A DNA stretch of 64,000 bases, taken from Nocardia beijingensis NBRC 16342 (GTDB lineage: Bacteria; Actinomycetota; Actinomycetes; Mycobacteriales; Mycobacteriaceae). Position 1 is the stretch's first letter. Each line of letters begins with the position of its first letter. The position numbers and the translations under genes were made by a program. Below the pieces are notes generated by a model. The model did no database searches. It was not told where the DNA came from and saw nothing but the letters and a program-made list of their open reading frames with translations. This document shows positions 51,080 through 59,711 of the stretch, in pieces. The stretch covers positions 124,001 through 188,000 of the forward strand of contig NZ_BDBC01000012.1 of assembly GCF_001612785.1 (NCBI RefSeq), in the 5' to 3' direction.

Positions 51080-51964
51080 ATGGAACTGCGCGCGCTGCGC
51101 TACTTCGTCACCGTCGCCGAGGAACTGCATTTCGGCCGAGCCGCCGAGCGACTGCGCATCGTGCAACCGGCGGTCAGCCAGCAGATCGCGCGGTTGGAAC
51201 GCGAACTCGGGGTCCGGCTGTTCGACAGATCGCCGCGCCGAGTCCAGCTCACCGAGGCGGGGCACCGCGTGCTCGGCGCGGCGCGGGACGCGCTCGCGGC
51301 CGCCGACAGAGTCCGGGCCGCCGCCGTCGGCGGGCCCGCCGCGACAGTGCGCATCGGCACCACGGCGGGCCTGACCGCCCGCCTCGAGCGGGGCATCGAC
51401 GCTCTGCGCGAGCGAACGCCCGCTTTCGAAGTCGTCCTCGTCGACCTGCCGGTCGTCGAGCGGCTGAACGCGCTGCGGCGCGGCGAACTGGACTTGGCGC
51501 TGGCCCGCGGTGTGGTCTCCGCGCCGGGGCTCAGAGTCTCACCGGCCTGGTCGGAACCGTTGCGCGCGGTGGTGTCCAGAGATCACCCCGCCGTGGCGCG
51601 CGGCGTCGCGGCCATCACCGACCTGGCCGCGGACGTCCTGCGGGTGCCGTCCCGGCAATCCGATCCGCCGCTGCACGACGCGATCGACGTCGCCTTCCGC
51701 GCAGCCGGGGTGCGTCCGAGATTCGGCAGACCCATCGGAACCATTCAGGACGCCGTGGTCGAGGTCGGTTCCGATGCGCACAGCTGGGCCTTGCTTCCGG
51801 CGGACCAGATCGCCGAAGCCGATTCCGTCCGCGTCCGCGCGCTGCCGATCACCCCTGCGATCGCGATCACCGGCAGCGTCATCACCGCCGAGGAGATCTC
51901 CGACCACGCCTCCTGCACTGTCGCCTGCGCGGTGGCGGCGTTCGGCGACACCATGGCAACCTGA
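51080..51964 (+). CDS. LysR family transcriptional regulator
   Basis: A 294-residue LysR-type activator. N-terminal wHTH (ELRALRYFVTVAEELHFGRAAERL, then QPAVSQQIARLERELGVRLFDR), followed by the periplasmic-binding-like effector domain (VRIGTTAGLTARLERGIDALRER). ATG 51080 follows GGGAGG. It is divergent from the F420 oxidoreductase gene, the usual geometry for control of a neighbour. A CaiB/BaiF remnant begins just after it. Confidence 0.9.
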   Translation: MELRALRYFVTVAEELHFGRAAERLRIVQPAVSQQIARLERELGVRLFDRSPRRVQLTEAGHRVLGAARDALAAADRVRAAAVGGPAATVRIGTTAGLTARLERGIDALRERTPAFEVVLVDLPVVERLNALRRGELDLALARGVVSAPGLRVSPAWSEPLRAVVSRDHPAVARGVAAITDLAADVLRVPSRQSDPPLHDAIDVAFRAAGVRPRFGRPIGTIQDAVVEVGSDAHSWALLPADQIAEADSVRVRALPITPAIAITGSVITAEEISDHASCTVACAVAAFGDTMAT

Positions 51965-51971
51965 TTCGGGA

Positions 51972-52218
51972 GTTCCGGGAGTTCTTCGAGCCGGTGGCCC
52001 ATCCGGTCGCCGCGACGGCCAGGCACAGCACCGTGCCGGTGCGGTTCTCTGCCGGTCTCCGGCGTCTCCACCGCCGGCCCGCTCCCCTGCTCGGCCAGCA
52101 CAGCACGGAGCTGCTCACCGCTCTCGGCCTGAGCGAGATCCGCGCTCTGGAGGCGGACGGTGTCATCGGTGGGCTGCCCGCGGTGGTGCGGTCTTCGGCG
52201 GAATCCCCCGAGCGATAG
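51972..52218 (+). pseudogene. CaiB/BaiF CoA-transferase C-terminal remnant
   Basis: In one plus-strand frame after the LysR stop the sequence reads FFEPVAHPVAATARHSTVPV, RFSAGLRRLHRRPAPLLGQHSTELL and TALGLSEIRALEADGVIG, the conserved tail of family III CoA-transferases (cf. RPAPLLGQHT...L-G-L-x-x-x-E-I-x-x-L-x-x-x-G-V-I). The first ~300 residues, with the catalytic Asp, are gone. The remnant shows that a CoA-transferase gene was once placed beside this LysR gene. Confidence 0.72.
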
Positions 52219-52390
52219 GGTGATCGAGGTCCAGCCGACGTGCCCGCACCCGGCTGCCGTCACCGCCAGGCCGCAAACCAGCGCGACGACCGACCCGCAA
52301 CTGGACTGTGCTGCAAAGGATCTGGCAACTCGGCGGAAACGATCAGCTGATCCGGATCAGGTGCTAGCGGCCGACGGCCGCGTGCCCCTG

Positions 52391-52780
52391 TCACGACGCT
52401 CGACGGCTGCCTCCGTCCGGCAGCGACACATCGCGCGGCGAACGGCCACCGGCGCCATGAGGCGAGAGCGACAACGGTGAGCCGGGTGCGCGAAGGCTGG
52501 TCACGTGCTCGGCCGGATCGTGCCCGGCAGTGGTCAATCTGCACTGACCGTCGGCGCACGTACGCCGCAGCCGTCCCCGCGACACGGTCTGGATCAAGCC
52601 GATCACCCAGCAGGTCGGGCACCCGCGCAAGGCGAGCAGACCGACCGGTGCGAGCAGCAAGCTGAACGCCCCGAATACCGGCAGCAAGGCGATCGCGCCG
52701 ATGAGTGCGCCGAAGCCCGCGACGCCGCGCGCCAGATGCCGGGGCACGGAGGCGCTGGCGAAACTCCGCTCGTCAGGCAT
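52391..52780 (-). CDS. Small cysteine-containing membrane protein downstream of the sigma factor
   Basis: A 129-residue protein with two hydrophobic helices (GVAGFGALIGAIALLPVFGAF and LLLAPVGLLALRGCPTCW in parts) followed by a C-P-T-C motif and SRGRLRRTCADGQCRLT, a layout common in small actinobacterial membrane proteins downstream of ECF sigma genes. The ~50-residue tail after CRLT is likely an extension caused by a lost stop. Its ATG overlaps the sigma stop by eight bases. The Cys pairs could bind a metal or sense redox, acting as an anti-sigma-like partner, but it lacks the HxxxCxxC motif of zinc anti-sigma factors. Confidence 0.68.
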   Translation of the reverse strand: MPDERSFASASVPRHLARGVAGFGALIGAIALLPVFGAFSLLLAPVGLLALRGCPTCWVIGLIQTVSRGRLRRTCADGQCRLTTAGHDPAEHVTSLRAPGSPLSLSPHGAGGRSPRDVSLPDGGSRRAS

Positions 52781-53339
52781 TTCGTTCGCTCCTCTCCTGA
52801 GCCGACCACGGTGTGGTCCGCAGCTCCTGCTGGACTGTGGCGCGGGCGCGGTGCAGGCGTGACTTCATCGCCGCGACGCTGAGGCCGAGCATGCCCGCGA
52901 CCATCCGGCCGCTGTATCCCTGGACGTCCCGCATGATCAGCACCCGGCGCTGATCGGCGGGCAGCGCGGCGATCACGCTCGCCACCCGGCTCGCTTCGAG
53001 CCGCCGCACCGCCTCGTCCTCCGCCGACGCCACGGCGGCCTCCGCTATCGGCTCGGAGGGACGGGTCATCGTGCGCCACTGCCGCAGGCATTCGTTGCGG
53101 ACGATGCGGAACATCCACGACGCCAGCGCGCCCGAGGCCCGCAAGGTCCCGATCTTGCGGTAGAGGATGATCAGCGCCTCCTGCGCGGCGTCCTCCGCGT
53201 CCTCGGCGGAGGCGCACAGGGTGTGGGCGAATCGGCGCACATGCGGGTAGGAGCCCGACACCAGTGTGGTGATCGCCTCGGCGTCGCCCTCACGCGCGGC
53301 GCTCACCAATTGCTCGTCGGGCCAGATCAGGTCAGTCAC
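52773..53339 (-). CDS. ECF RNA polymerase sigma factor
   Basis: A 188-residue ECF sigma factor. Region 2 is at ~15-85 (DAEAITTLVSGSYPHVRRFAH, AEDAEDAAQEALIILYRKI, ASWMFRIVRNECLRQWR) and region 4 at ~115-175 (ALPADQRRVLIMRDVQGYSGRMVAGMLGLSVAAMKSRLHRARATV in pieces). The GTG start lies inside the end of a 29-codon upstream gene, and its stop overlaps the next gene, so three genes are coupled. The C-terminal S-A-Q-E-R-S-E-R-N-A is ordinary. Confidence 0.9.
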   Translation of the reverse strand: MTDLIWPDEQLVSAAREGDAEAITTLVSGSYPHVRRFAHTLCASAEDAEDAAQEALIILYRKIGTLRASGALASWMFRIVRNECLRQWRTMTRPSEPIAEAAVASAEDEAVRRLEASRVASVIAALPADQRRVLIMRDVQGYSGRMVAGMLGLSVAAMKSRLHRARATVQQELRTTPWSAQERSERNA

Positions 53340-53421
53340 GGGAGCGGCTCCGGCGGCGCAGCAGGGTCACGCTGCACGTGCCGACCAGCACGGCGGCGAC
53401 AGCGATGGCGGCAATGATCAC
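53332..53421 (-). CDS. 29-residue single-helix membrane peptide overlapping the sigma factor start
   Basis: A very short gene: GTG 53421 five bases after GAGGAGG, the best ribosome site in this neighbourhood. The product is a single membrane helix (VIIAAIAVAAVLVGTCSVTLL) followed by RRRSRSRD, an inside-positive end, so it would sit in the membrane with the C terminus in the cytoplasm. Its TGA lies within the sigma factor's first codons (GTGACTGA), so it couples translation and may regulate sigma. Too short for homology. Confidence 0.6.
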   Translation of the reverse strand: MIIAAIAVAAVLVGTCSVTLLRRRSRSRD

Positions 53422-53603
53422 AACGACCTCCTCGATTGCGTGCCGACCTGGTTGTCGGCACATCTATGAGAGGGCCGGCCATCGACAAAGGATTCACACC
53501 GAATCTCAGCACGACACAGTGCCGTATCCGAAGCGGTGGCTCAGCCCTGGCCCGGCGGACATATTCGCGTGCTTCCCGGATTCGCCGGTTGTAGCGTCGG
53601 CCG

Positions 53604-54566
53604 ATGGTCGATACTCCGCGGCAGCGACTTCTGGGAGTGGTGTCCCGCGCGGCTCGGGCGCGGCCACGGTCGGCGATGGCCGTGGGCGCGCTCGGCGTCG
53701 CCACCTCGGGGATCTTCATCGAGCTGTCCGGCGCCGCACCGGCCACCGCCACGTTCTTCCGTTGCGCGCTCGCCTTGCCGTTGCTGTGGCCGCTGGCCCG
53801 TGGTGAACGCCGACGGGAGGGCGCGCTGCCGCGGCGGCAGACCGTGGTCGCCGTGACGGCCGGTGTGCTGTTCGCCGCGGACGCGCTGTTGTGGACGCAA
53901 GCGATCTACGAGGTCGGCGCCGGGTTGACGGCGGTGCTGGTGAACGCGCAGGTCGTCATCGTTCCGCTGCTGGCACTGCTGATCGATCGCGAGCCGATCC
54001 GCGGCGCGTTCCTCGTCGTGTCGCCGTTCCTGGTGGCGGGCATCCTGCTCACCGGTGGCGTCTTCGAGGCCGGAGCCTCCGGCAGCGCGCCGGTACGGGG
54101 AACGATCCACGCCGTCCTCGCCGCGTTGTGCTACTCGGGGTTCCTCTTCCTCCTGCGCCGCGGCGGGCACAGCGGGCAGGTGGTCCAGTCCTACCGGCTG
54201 GTGCTGCTGTCGGCGGCCGCCGTGGGGGCGCTGTGGCCGGGCGTCACGTTCACGCCCGGTTGGACGGCGCTGGGCTGGCTGACCCTGACCGCGGTGTGCG
54301 GCCAGATCGGCGGCTGGCTGTTGATCGCCCTGGCCACCGCCCAGCTGAGCAGCACGGTGAGCGCGGCCATGCTCATGCTGACGCCGGTCGGCGCGCTCGT
54401 CCTGGCCGCCGTCGCGCTCGACGAGCGACCTACGGCGCTGCAGTTGTTCGGCTGTGTCCTGATACTGGTCGGCACCTACGGCGCAGCCACATCCGGCTCC
54501 GGACAACGCCGGATCACCATCGGCGTGCGGAAACGGCGGGGCGTCGCACGCAGCGCCGATCCGTGA
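53604..54566 (+). CDS. EamA/DMT superfamily exporter
   Basis: A 320-residue membrane protein with ten predicted helices in two EamA repeats. Signature segments are SGIFIELSGAAPATATFFRCALALPLL in the first repeat (helices 1-2), ALLWTQAIYEVGAGLTAVL and SAAMLMLTPVGALVLAAVALDERPT in the second. DMT proteins of this type export amino acids or small metabolites; specificity unknown. ATG 53604 comes seven bases after a TAGCGT -10 element, so the transcript may be leaderless. No neighbour explains its substrate. Confidence 0.87.
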   Translation: MVDTPRQRLLGVVSRAARARPRSAMAVGALGVATSGIFIELSGAAPATATFFRCALALPLLWPLARGERRREGALPRRQTVVAVTAGVLFAADALLWTQAIYEVGAGLTAVLVNAQVVIVPLLALLIDREPIRGAFLVVSPFLVAGILLTGGVFEAGASGSAPVRGTIHAVLAALCYSGFLFLLRRGGHSGQVVQSYRLVLLSAAAVGALWPGVTFTPGWTALGWLTLTAVCGQIGGWLLIALATAQLSSTVSAAMLMLTPVGALVLAAVALDERPTALQLFGCVLILVGTYGAATSGSGQRRITIGVRKRRGVARSADP

Positions 54567-54898
54567 AAGCCACTGCCTGCCACCACTTCTGCCGAGTGTG
54601 ATGATCGGACGTGGCGGCGGCCTAGCGGCGAGGCCTCCGGTTCACGAGGTGAAGCGGGCATCGTTTCCCAGCCGCACACGGTGGAGGTGGGCGAGAGCCT
54701 CGCGGCGGCCAGGTCCACCTCCACTCGGGAACCGAAGACCGAGTTGTGGAGCCGCCGGCAGCAACGCATCGCCCCGGCTTACGCGCTGGGCCGACCGGAA
54801 CCGCCGGACCCGGACACGTCACGGCACACCGCCGGCCGAGAGGCATCCGGACAGAGAGAACAGACAGCGCGACATAACATTTCGACGGTCGACAAAAC
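54567..54898. other. Intergenic region with no supported gene
   Basis: About 330 bases between the exporter gene and the terminator of the convergent lipase gene. Frames here are short and biased. A small AT-rich segment precedes the hairpin; nothing else is seen. Confidence 0.45.
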
Positions 54899-54934
54899 GG
54901 GCCCCGCATCCGATGACGGTCGGATGCGGGGCCC
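54899..54934 (-). terminator. Rho-independent terminator of the secretory lipase gene
   Basis: A perfect 14-base inverted repeat (GGGCCCCGCATCCG / CGGATGCGGGGCCC) with an eight-base loop, 25 bases after the lipase stop on the minus strand, followed in that direction by GTTTTG. It may also stop transcription from the plus-strand exporter gene. Strong stem, clear assignment. Confidence 0.85.
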
Positions 54935-54958
54935 GCTCGGATCCCGGTGGAGACGAAG

Positions 54959-56296
54959 TCAGTCGATGGTGCAGCCGGAAACGGGTTTGTCGGCCAAGCG
55001 GTCGAGCAGATAGGTGACCGCGTTGTCGGGGCCGAATCCGTCGATAATCTCGGGACCGAAATGGTTCGGGATGGTCGCGCCGGGCAGGATCGGCGGCAGG
55101 TCGTTGGTACGGAAGGTGACCGTTGCGCCTTTCGCGCACCAGTCCTCGGCGAGCCGGCGAGCCTGACCGTAGGGGACGGTGTCGTCGTTCAAGCCACTGG
55201 TGATCAGCACCGGCGTGGGCGGGGTCAGATTGCCGACGCGCATCTCGGCCAGCACCGGAGCGGCCTCGGGGATCTCGGCCAAATGCTCGGTCAGCGAGCG
55301 GCCGTCGTTGGTCATCGACCCGGTCCGCTGGAACGCGTGACGGGTGATGATGTCACCGATGCACTCATCGCTCAACGTCTCGAGCATCGCGCGCCCGGCG
55401 GGACTGGTCACCCGGTCGACGGCCTTCTGCAGTTCCGGGTATCGCGCGAGCAGACCGTTGATCGCGAATCCGATGGCGCCGCTGATGAGCGAACCGTCGA
55501 TCCGTTCCAGGATCGCGGCCAGATCTGCGACCGGCCCACCCGCCCAGGTGCCTTTGAGATTCAGTTCCGGCGCATAGTCCGGTTGCATCTCCGCCGCCGC
55601 CGCGGTCGCACCCCCACCTTGCGAGTAACCCCACAACACCACCGGGGTATCCGGCCCGACACCCGCCAGGTTGTGGGCCGCGCGCACACCGTCGAGCACC
55701 GCGTGGGCCTGCTCGATCCGGTTGGCGTAGGTATGGATACCGGGCGTACCGAGTCCGATGTAATCGGTCACCAGCACCCGGGCGCCCAACCCACTCCACA
55801 GCGCCGAGGCAGGCAATTCCTGGTTCGCCGACAACCCCGGCGACGGTTCGGCGAACAACGCCAACCCCGTCGAGAACGCCACCGACATCGCGCACCGGTC
55901 ACCCTGCCCCGAAGTCCCGGGACCGATGACAACCGTCGGACGCGGCCCAGGTCCCTGCCACGGACCGGTGGCGTCGATGAACGTCCCGCTCACCGCGACC
56001 GGCGACCCGTCCTGCAACCGCGAGGTGTACATGACGTGCTGCGCTTTACCCGGCCAGCCCTGGGCCGTCGGCGGAGCCGCGAACAAGGCCATCGGCGCGG
56101 TCTTGATGATCGCTCCCCGCTCCGCGGGAATCTGCGCGGGCGCAACGTAGAAGTCACCGACCGGAGCGGCGGCCGCCTCCCGCGTGTCCACCCCCACCAC
56201 GGCCACCGCCGTACCACAAGCCACGGCCACCGCCGCCGCCACCGGAACGGCCCACCGTCGCCACCTCGATCGAGACGGCCCCTGCTGTCGTTGCAT
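54959..56296 (-). CDS. Secretory lipase (LIP family), exported
   Basis: A 445-residue exported alpha/beta hydrolase. Sec signal with an Arg-rich start and a hydrophobic run ending around AREAAAAP. The mature domain has VVIGPGTSGQGDRCAMS (oxyanion/lid region), VTDYIGLGTPGIHTY, the nucleophile elbow GYSQGG and PVLITSGLNDDTVPY with the acid Asp; a His follows near IPNHFGPEI. Such lipases release fatty acids from host or environmental triglycerides and are numerous in Nocardia. ATG 56296 follows GGAGAGTTATCG. Strong terminator after the stop. Confidence 0.9.
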   Translation of the reverse strand: MQRQQGPSRSRWRRWAVPVAAAVAVACGTAVAVVGVDTREAAAAPVGDFYVAPAQIPAERGAIIKTAPMALFAAPPTAQGWPGKAQHVMYTSRLQDGSPVAVSGTFIDATGPWQGPGPRPTVVIGPGTSGQGDRCAMSVAFSTGLALFAEPSPGLSANQELPASALWSGLGARVLVTDYIGLGTPGIHTYANRIEQAHAVLDGVRAAHNLAGVGPDTPVVLWGYSQGGGATAAAAEMQPDYAPELNLKGTWAGGPVADLAAILERIDGSLISGAIGFAINGLLARYPELQKAVDRVTSPAGRAMLETLSDECIGDIITRHAFQRTGSMTNDGRSLTEHLAEIPEAAPVLAEMRVGNLTPPTPVLITSGLNDDTVPYGQARRLAEDWCAKGATVTFRTNDLPPILPGATIPNHFGPEIIDGFGPDNAVTYLLDRLADKPVSGCTID

Positions 56297-56739
56297 CGAT
56301 AACTCTCCGTGAATTCCACCCGGCACCGTCGCCGGAGTGTTCCAGGCCGCAATAGCTGTAGGACAGGAGACACATCACAGCCGCGGACCTACGGCAGAGT
56401 AACACGATTACTACAGATATGAATCCTGCTGGTACCACACCTGCCGCAGCAGATCAGCGCACTCTCCAACCGGCGTAGCCGAAGCCACCGCACCTCGCGG
56501 GCCGCAGCGGGGACTCACCGGTACGGACATGGACGCGGAGACAAGAGTTCCGACACAAGGTTTCGTATGCGGGCTACCAGCTCACCGGCAGTTCGTACAG
56601 CCCGTAAGCGAGCCGGGCGTGCTCGAACTGGACCTCTTCGAAGGAATCGCCAAGCGCAGCGTCGGAACTCGCCGCACCAGCGTGCGGAAGACGATCTGTA
56701 AGTTCGGTACCGGCCAACTGCTGCTGATCGGATGTCGCG
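56297..56739. other. Intergenic region with no supported gene
   Basis: About 440 bases upstream of the lipase gene and downstream of the LigD-type gene. It holds the lipase promoter; the AT-rich stretch near 56390-56430 is the likely place. No coding frame is convincing. Confidence 0.45.
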
Positions 56740-57711
56740 TCAGCTGTTCGGCGGAGCCTCGGCCGCACGGCGTGCACGGGCACGCCTTTTGCCCTCGTGC
56801 ATGGCCTGCACCCGGGCCACTGGAATCGTGTGTCCCTCCTCGACCAGATCCGGAGGAAGACGCTGCGGGGCGGGCATCTCCGACTGCCATGGATCGTTGT
56901 CGCCGAGCAGGTCCGGCACGGTCCGCACAGTGAAATCAGACGGCGTCACCTCGTCGAGATCCGACCAGCGCAGCGGGAACGACACCGTGACACCCGGACG
57001 GATACGCGGACTGTAGGCGGCGGCCACGGTGGCACCACCCGCACGGGTGGCATCGAGAAAGACCTTGCCGTGTCGGTCGTCTCGGATGAACGCCGTCGTG
57101 CCGACCGACGGATCGATCCGCTCGGCTCGCGCCGCCACGGCCCGCGTCGCCGCGGCCGCGTCCTCGACATCGATCCCCGAGACCACCGGTACGAACACAT
57201 GCAATCCCCTGGAACCACTCGTCTTCACCGCTCCGGACAATCCGTCCGCGGCCAGCGCTTCCCGGATCAGCCGGGCACCTGCCACCGCATCGGCGAAAGT
57301 CTGTCCTGGTGAGGGATCGAGATCGAGCACAAGATGTGTGGGTTCGGGTGCGGTTTCCGCGAGGAACAGGGTCGGGTGGTATTCGACCGCCCGCTGATTG
57401 CCGAACCAGATCAGGGTCCGCAGGTCGTCACACAGCGCGTAGGTGATCTCCCGACTCGAACTCTCCGCCCAGACTTTCGTCCGCGCCACCCACTCCGGGG
57501 TGTACTTCGGGAGATTCTTCTGCATGAACGGCTCCTGCCCCGGCCGCACCCGCACCACCGAAAGCGGCCGTCCGCGCAACACGCCCAGCAACCGTTCCCC
57601 GGCGAACTCCAGATAGTTCACCAGATCCCGTTTGCTCGCCTCGGCCTCGTCGAACAAGGGCTGATCCAGATTGGACAGTTCGACTCCGTGACGCAGTTCG
57701 CCTCCCGCCAT
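56740..57711 (-). CDS. Stand-alone LigD-type primase-polymerase domain protein
   Basis: A 323-residue AEP-superfamily polymerase homologous to the polymerase domain of LigD (non-homologous end joining). Seen: DLVNYLEFAGERLL, RPLSVVRVRPG, the catalytic D-x-D in HLVLDLDPSPG, SGSRGLHVFVPV, and FPLRWSDLDEVTPSDFTV with a third acidic residue. It lacks ligase and phosphoesterase domains, and no Ku gene lies nearby, so it resembles the separate PolDom/LigD2-type proteins of mycobacteria, which add ribonucleotides or fill gaps. ATG 57711 follows GGTGGAG. Confidence 0.85.
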   Translation of the reverse strand: MAGGELRHGVELSNLDQPLFDEAEASKRDLVNYLEFAGERLLGVLRGRPLSVVRVRPGQEPFMQKNLPKYTPEWVARTKVWAESSSREITYALCDDLRTLIWFGNQRAVEYHPTLFLAETAPEPTHLVLDLDPSPGQTFADAVAGARLIREALAADGLSGAVKTSGSRGLHVFVPVVSGIDVEDAAAATRAVAARAERIDPSVGTTAFIRDDRHGKVFLDATRAGGATVAAAYSPRIRPGVTVSFPLRWSDLDEVTPSDFTVRTVPDLLGDNDPWQSEMPAPQRLPPDLVEEGHTIPVARVQAMHEGKRRARARRAAEAPPNS

Positions 57712-57742
57712 CGCTCCACCCTCCCCCACCACCGGACACCGG

Positions 57743-57931
57743 TCAATCACCGGCGGTGGCGAACTGCTCATGAACTGGACTCGGTTCGTCGGGCGTGGCG
57801 AGGATCGCGGCCCGCCGGTGCGGGCCGGCTCCCAGCCGGCCAAGGACCGGCGTGGCGACGGCGCCGCTGAGCAGCGCGACGGTCAGCGTCCACTGCGCGC
57901 TGCCGAGCGATACGTGGAACGAGGTCGCCAC
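57743..57931 (-). pseudogene. MFS transporter N-terminal fragment
   Basis: About 45 codons of a major-facilitator N terminus (GSAQWTLTVALLSGAVATPVLGRLGAG, including the loop-2 G-R-L-G-x-G-x-x-R-R motif) then an abrupt end in unrelated sequence. The rest of the transporter is missing. The surrounding 57712-58169 contains no intact gene. Confidence 0.6.
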
Positions 57932-58169
57932 GCTGGTGATGAGCGGCCTTCGCGGTCCTTACTTTCGAGTTCTGCTAGACGCTTCAGCGCCGGAAGGGCC
58001 GCCACCAGCGCCCCACCGCGGCCAGATCGGTGATGCGCCACGGGCCGGGCGGGTCCAGGGTGGCTCATGTCCCGGGGCAGGCGTCTCACGGCAGTGGTGG
58101 CCAGGCCCGTAGAGGGCTGCCCCGATGGCGGCGGACGCGCCAGCTGATCACCATACCCCGGCCGGACCA

Positions 58170-58838
58170 TCATGCGGCAGGTGGCGTCAACACTCCGTCG
58201 ATCAGATAGACAGTGGCGTTCGCGGTCTGGAGGCCGCCGCAGATCACATTGGCGTCAGCCACTTTGAGGTTGTCCCCACTGCCGGTCACGGTGACCGTGG
58301 AACCTTCGACGGTCTTGTGGTCGCCCGCGATATTGCCGGGCCCGACCCGCCCTGGCACAACGTGATATGTGAGGAGCTTGGTGAGCGCGGGCGCATCGGT
58401 CTTCAGCGTATCGATCGTCGCTGGATCGACCTTGGCGAAGGCGGCATCGACCGGGGCGAAGACGGTGAACTGCCCGCCGTCGAGAGTGCCGACCAGATTC
58501 ACTTGCGGATTCAGCTGACCGGACGCCGCGGCGACGAGTGTGGTGAGCATCGGGTTGTTCGACGCGGCCACCGAGACAGGTTCGGTCGCCATGCCGGTCA
58601 CCGACCCCGGCCCGGTCGGCACCTGCTGGGCGTACGCGGCACAGCCTGGGCCGACGGGAGCCGACACGGGCGCCCCCGTCGGCGACGGAGACGCTGTCGC
58701 CGACGTCGGCGACTTGACGGCCGAGCCGACGGTCGAGGCGGTGGAGGACGTGTCGTTGTCATCGGAGCAGGCCGAGGCTCCCAAGACGGCGGCGGTGACG
58801 GCCGTAGCCAGCAGAAGTGTTCGTTGCACGTTTCGCAT
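58170..58838 (-). CDS. Fasciclin (FAS1) domain lipoprotein, MPT70/MPT83-like
   Basis: A 222-residue lipoprotein: signal with lipobox LGASAC, a Ser/Thr/Pro-rich linker, then one FAS1 domain with H1 ([14 protein letters not shown]) and H2 ([10 protein letters not shown]) motifs and the final [12 protein letters not shown]. The layout matches the mycobacterial MPT70/MPT83 cell-surface adhesin-like proteins. ATG follows GAAGGAACG. In mycobacteria such genes are controlled by an SigK system; no sigma gene adjoins this one. Confidence 0.92.
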   Translation of the reverse strand: MRNVQRTLLLATAVTAAVLGASACSDDNDTSSTASTVGSAVKSPTSATASPSPTGAPVSAPVGPGCAAYAQQVPTGPGSVTGMATEPVSVAASNNPMLTTLVAAASGQLNPQVNLVGTLDGGQFTVFAPVDAAFAKVDPATIDTLKTDAPALTKLLTYHVVPGRVGPGNIAGDHKTVEGSTVTVTGSGDNLKVADANVICGGLQTANATVYLIDGVLTPPAA

Positions 58839-59711
58839 GTCAATCGTTCCTTCGTCGAGTTCAGTTGTGCTGGAAGTCTTCAGCGCGCGAGCGCGTCCTC
58901 CCGGCAGACCGGAACGCCCACCACCGAGTGCGCGCGCCTCGTGCGGGACAACCGCACGAGCGAATGTTCACTTCATGAAGTCTTGCACCGATCACGCTCG
59001 AATGCATCGTTTATGCGTCGATTAAGCCTGATATTTTGCTGAGAATTTGCCCTTTTCGTGCACTTCGGCCACCCGGCACGCCCACCGGGGCCCGGATACC
59101 TTCACGCGACGCCGAGGCGGGATTGCGCGCAGACCAGCAGATCGCGACTCGACGCAGAGGACTTGGAATCAGAATGCCGCGGCATTCGAACGGATCGCTC
59201 GCCCGCACTGCGATGCATCGTTCTCGCCTCGATCCATATACGCGCTCCGATCGCCTACCGGCGGGCTCTGGATATCGGCCGTCTCACCCCTTGTACGGCT
59301 ACGGCCTCTGAGCAGCATGCCCGCGAATCCGCCGCCCGCGACTGCCGATGACCACCAACTGCGCAACCTTCGACCAGGCCAGCACGCGGGGAGCCGACGC
59401 TGGTGCGCCAGCAGGTTCCTAAGTATGTGACTGACAATTCACACTTGACGTATTGCATTGAACTGCCGCAATGAATGTGTAAGTTGTTATAAAATCTCTA
59501 TTGTGTGGGTGAAGGCGATGATCACCCTTGCACCCCAGGGAGACTCACGCGGCGAGAGGACAGCCATGAACGGAAGCCGGGACATCGACGCCGGGCCGGA
59601 CCGACGTGCTCCGGCGTCCTGCCTTCGGCGCACCCCGGCACCGACCGTCTCGTGACACGCCGAGTCACCCTCCGACCGAACATTCGATCGCCCGCGATAC
59701 GAGGAGCCCCC
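58839..59711. other. Long intergenic region with regulatory signals before the truncated hemoglobin gene
   Basis: About 870 bases without a supported gene. ACTTCATGAAGT (58970-58981) is a perfect 12-base palindrome in an AT-rich patch upstream of the fasciclin gene. At 59430-59500 a second AT-rich island contains CATTG/CAATG inverted arms and TATAAA (59488-59493), a likely -10 for a message reaching glbN. One or two short frames near 59505-59655 overlap and look non-coding. Confidence 0.45.
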
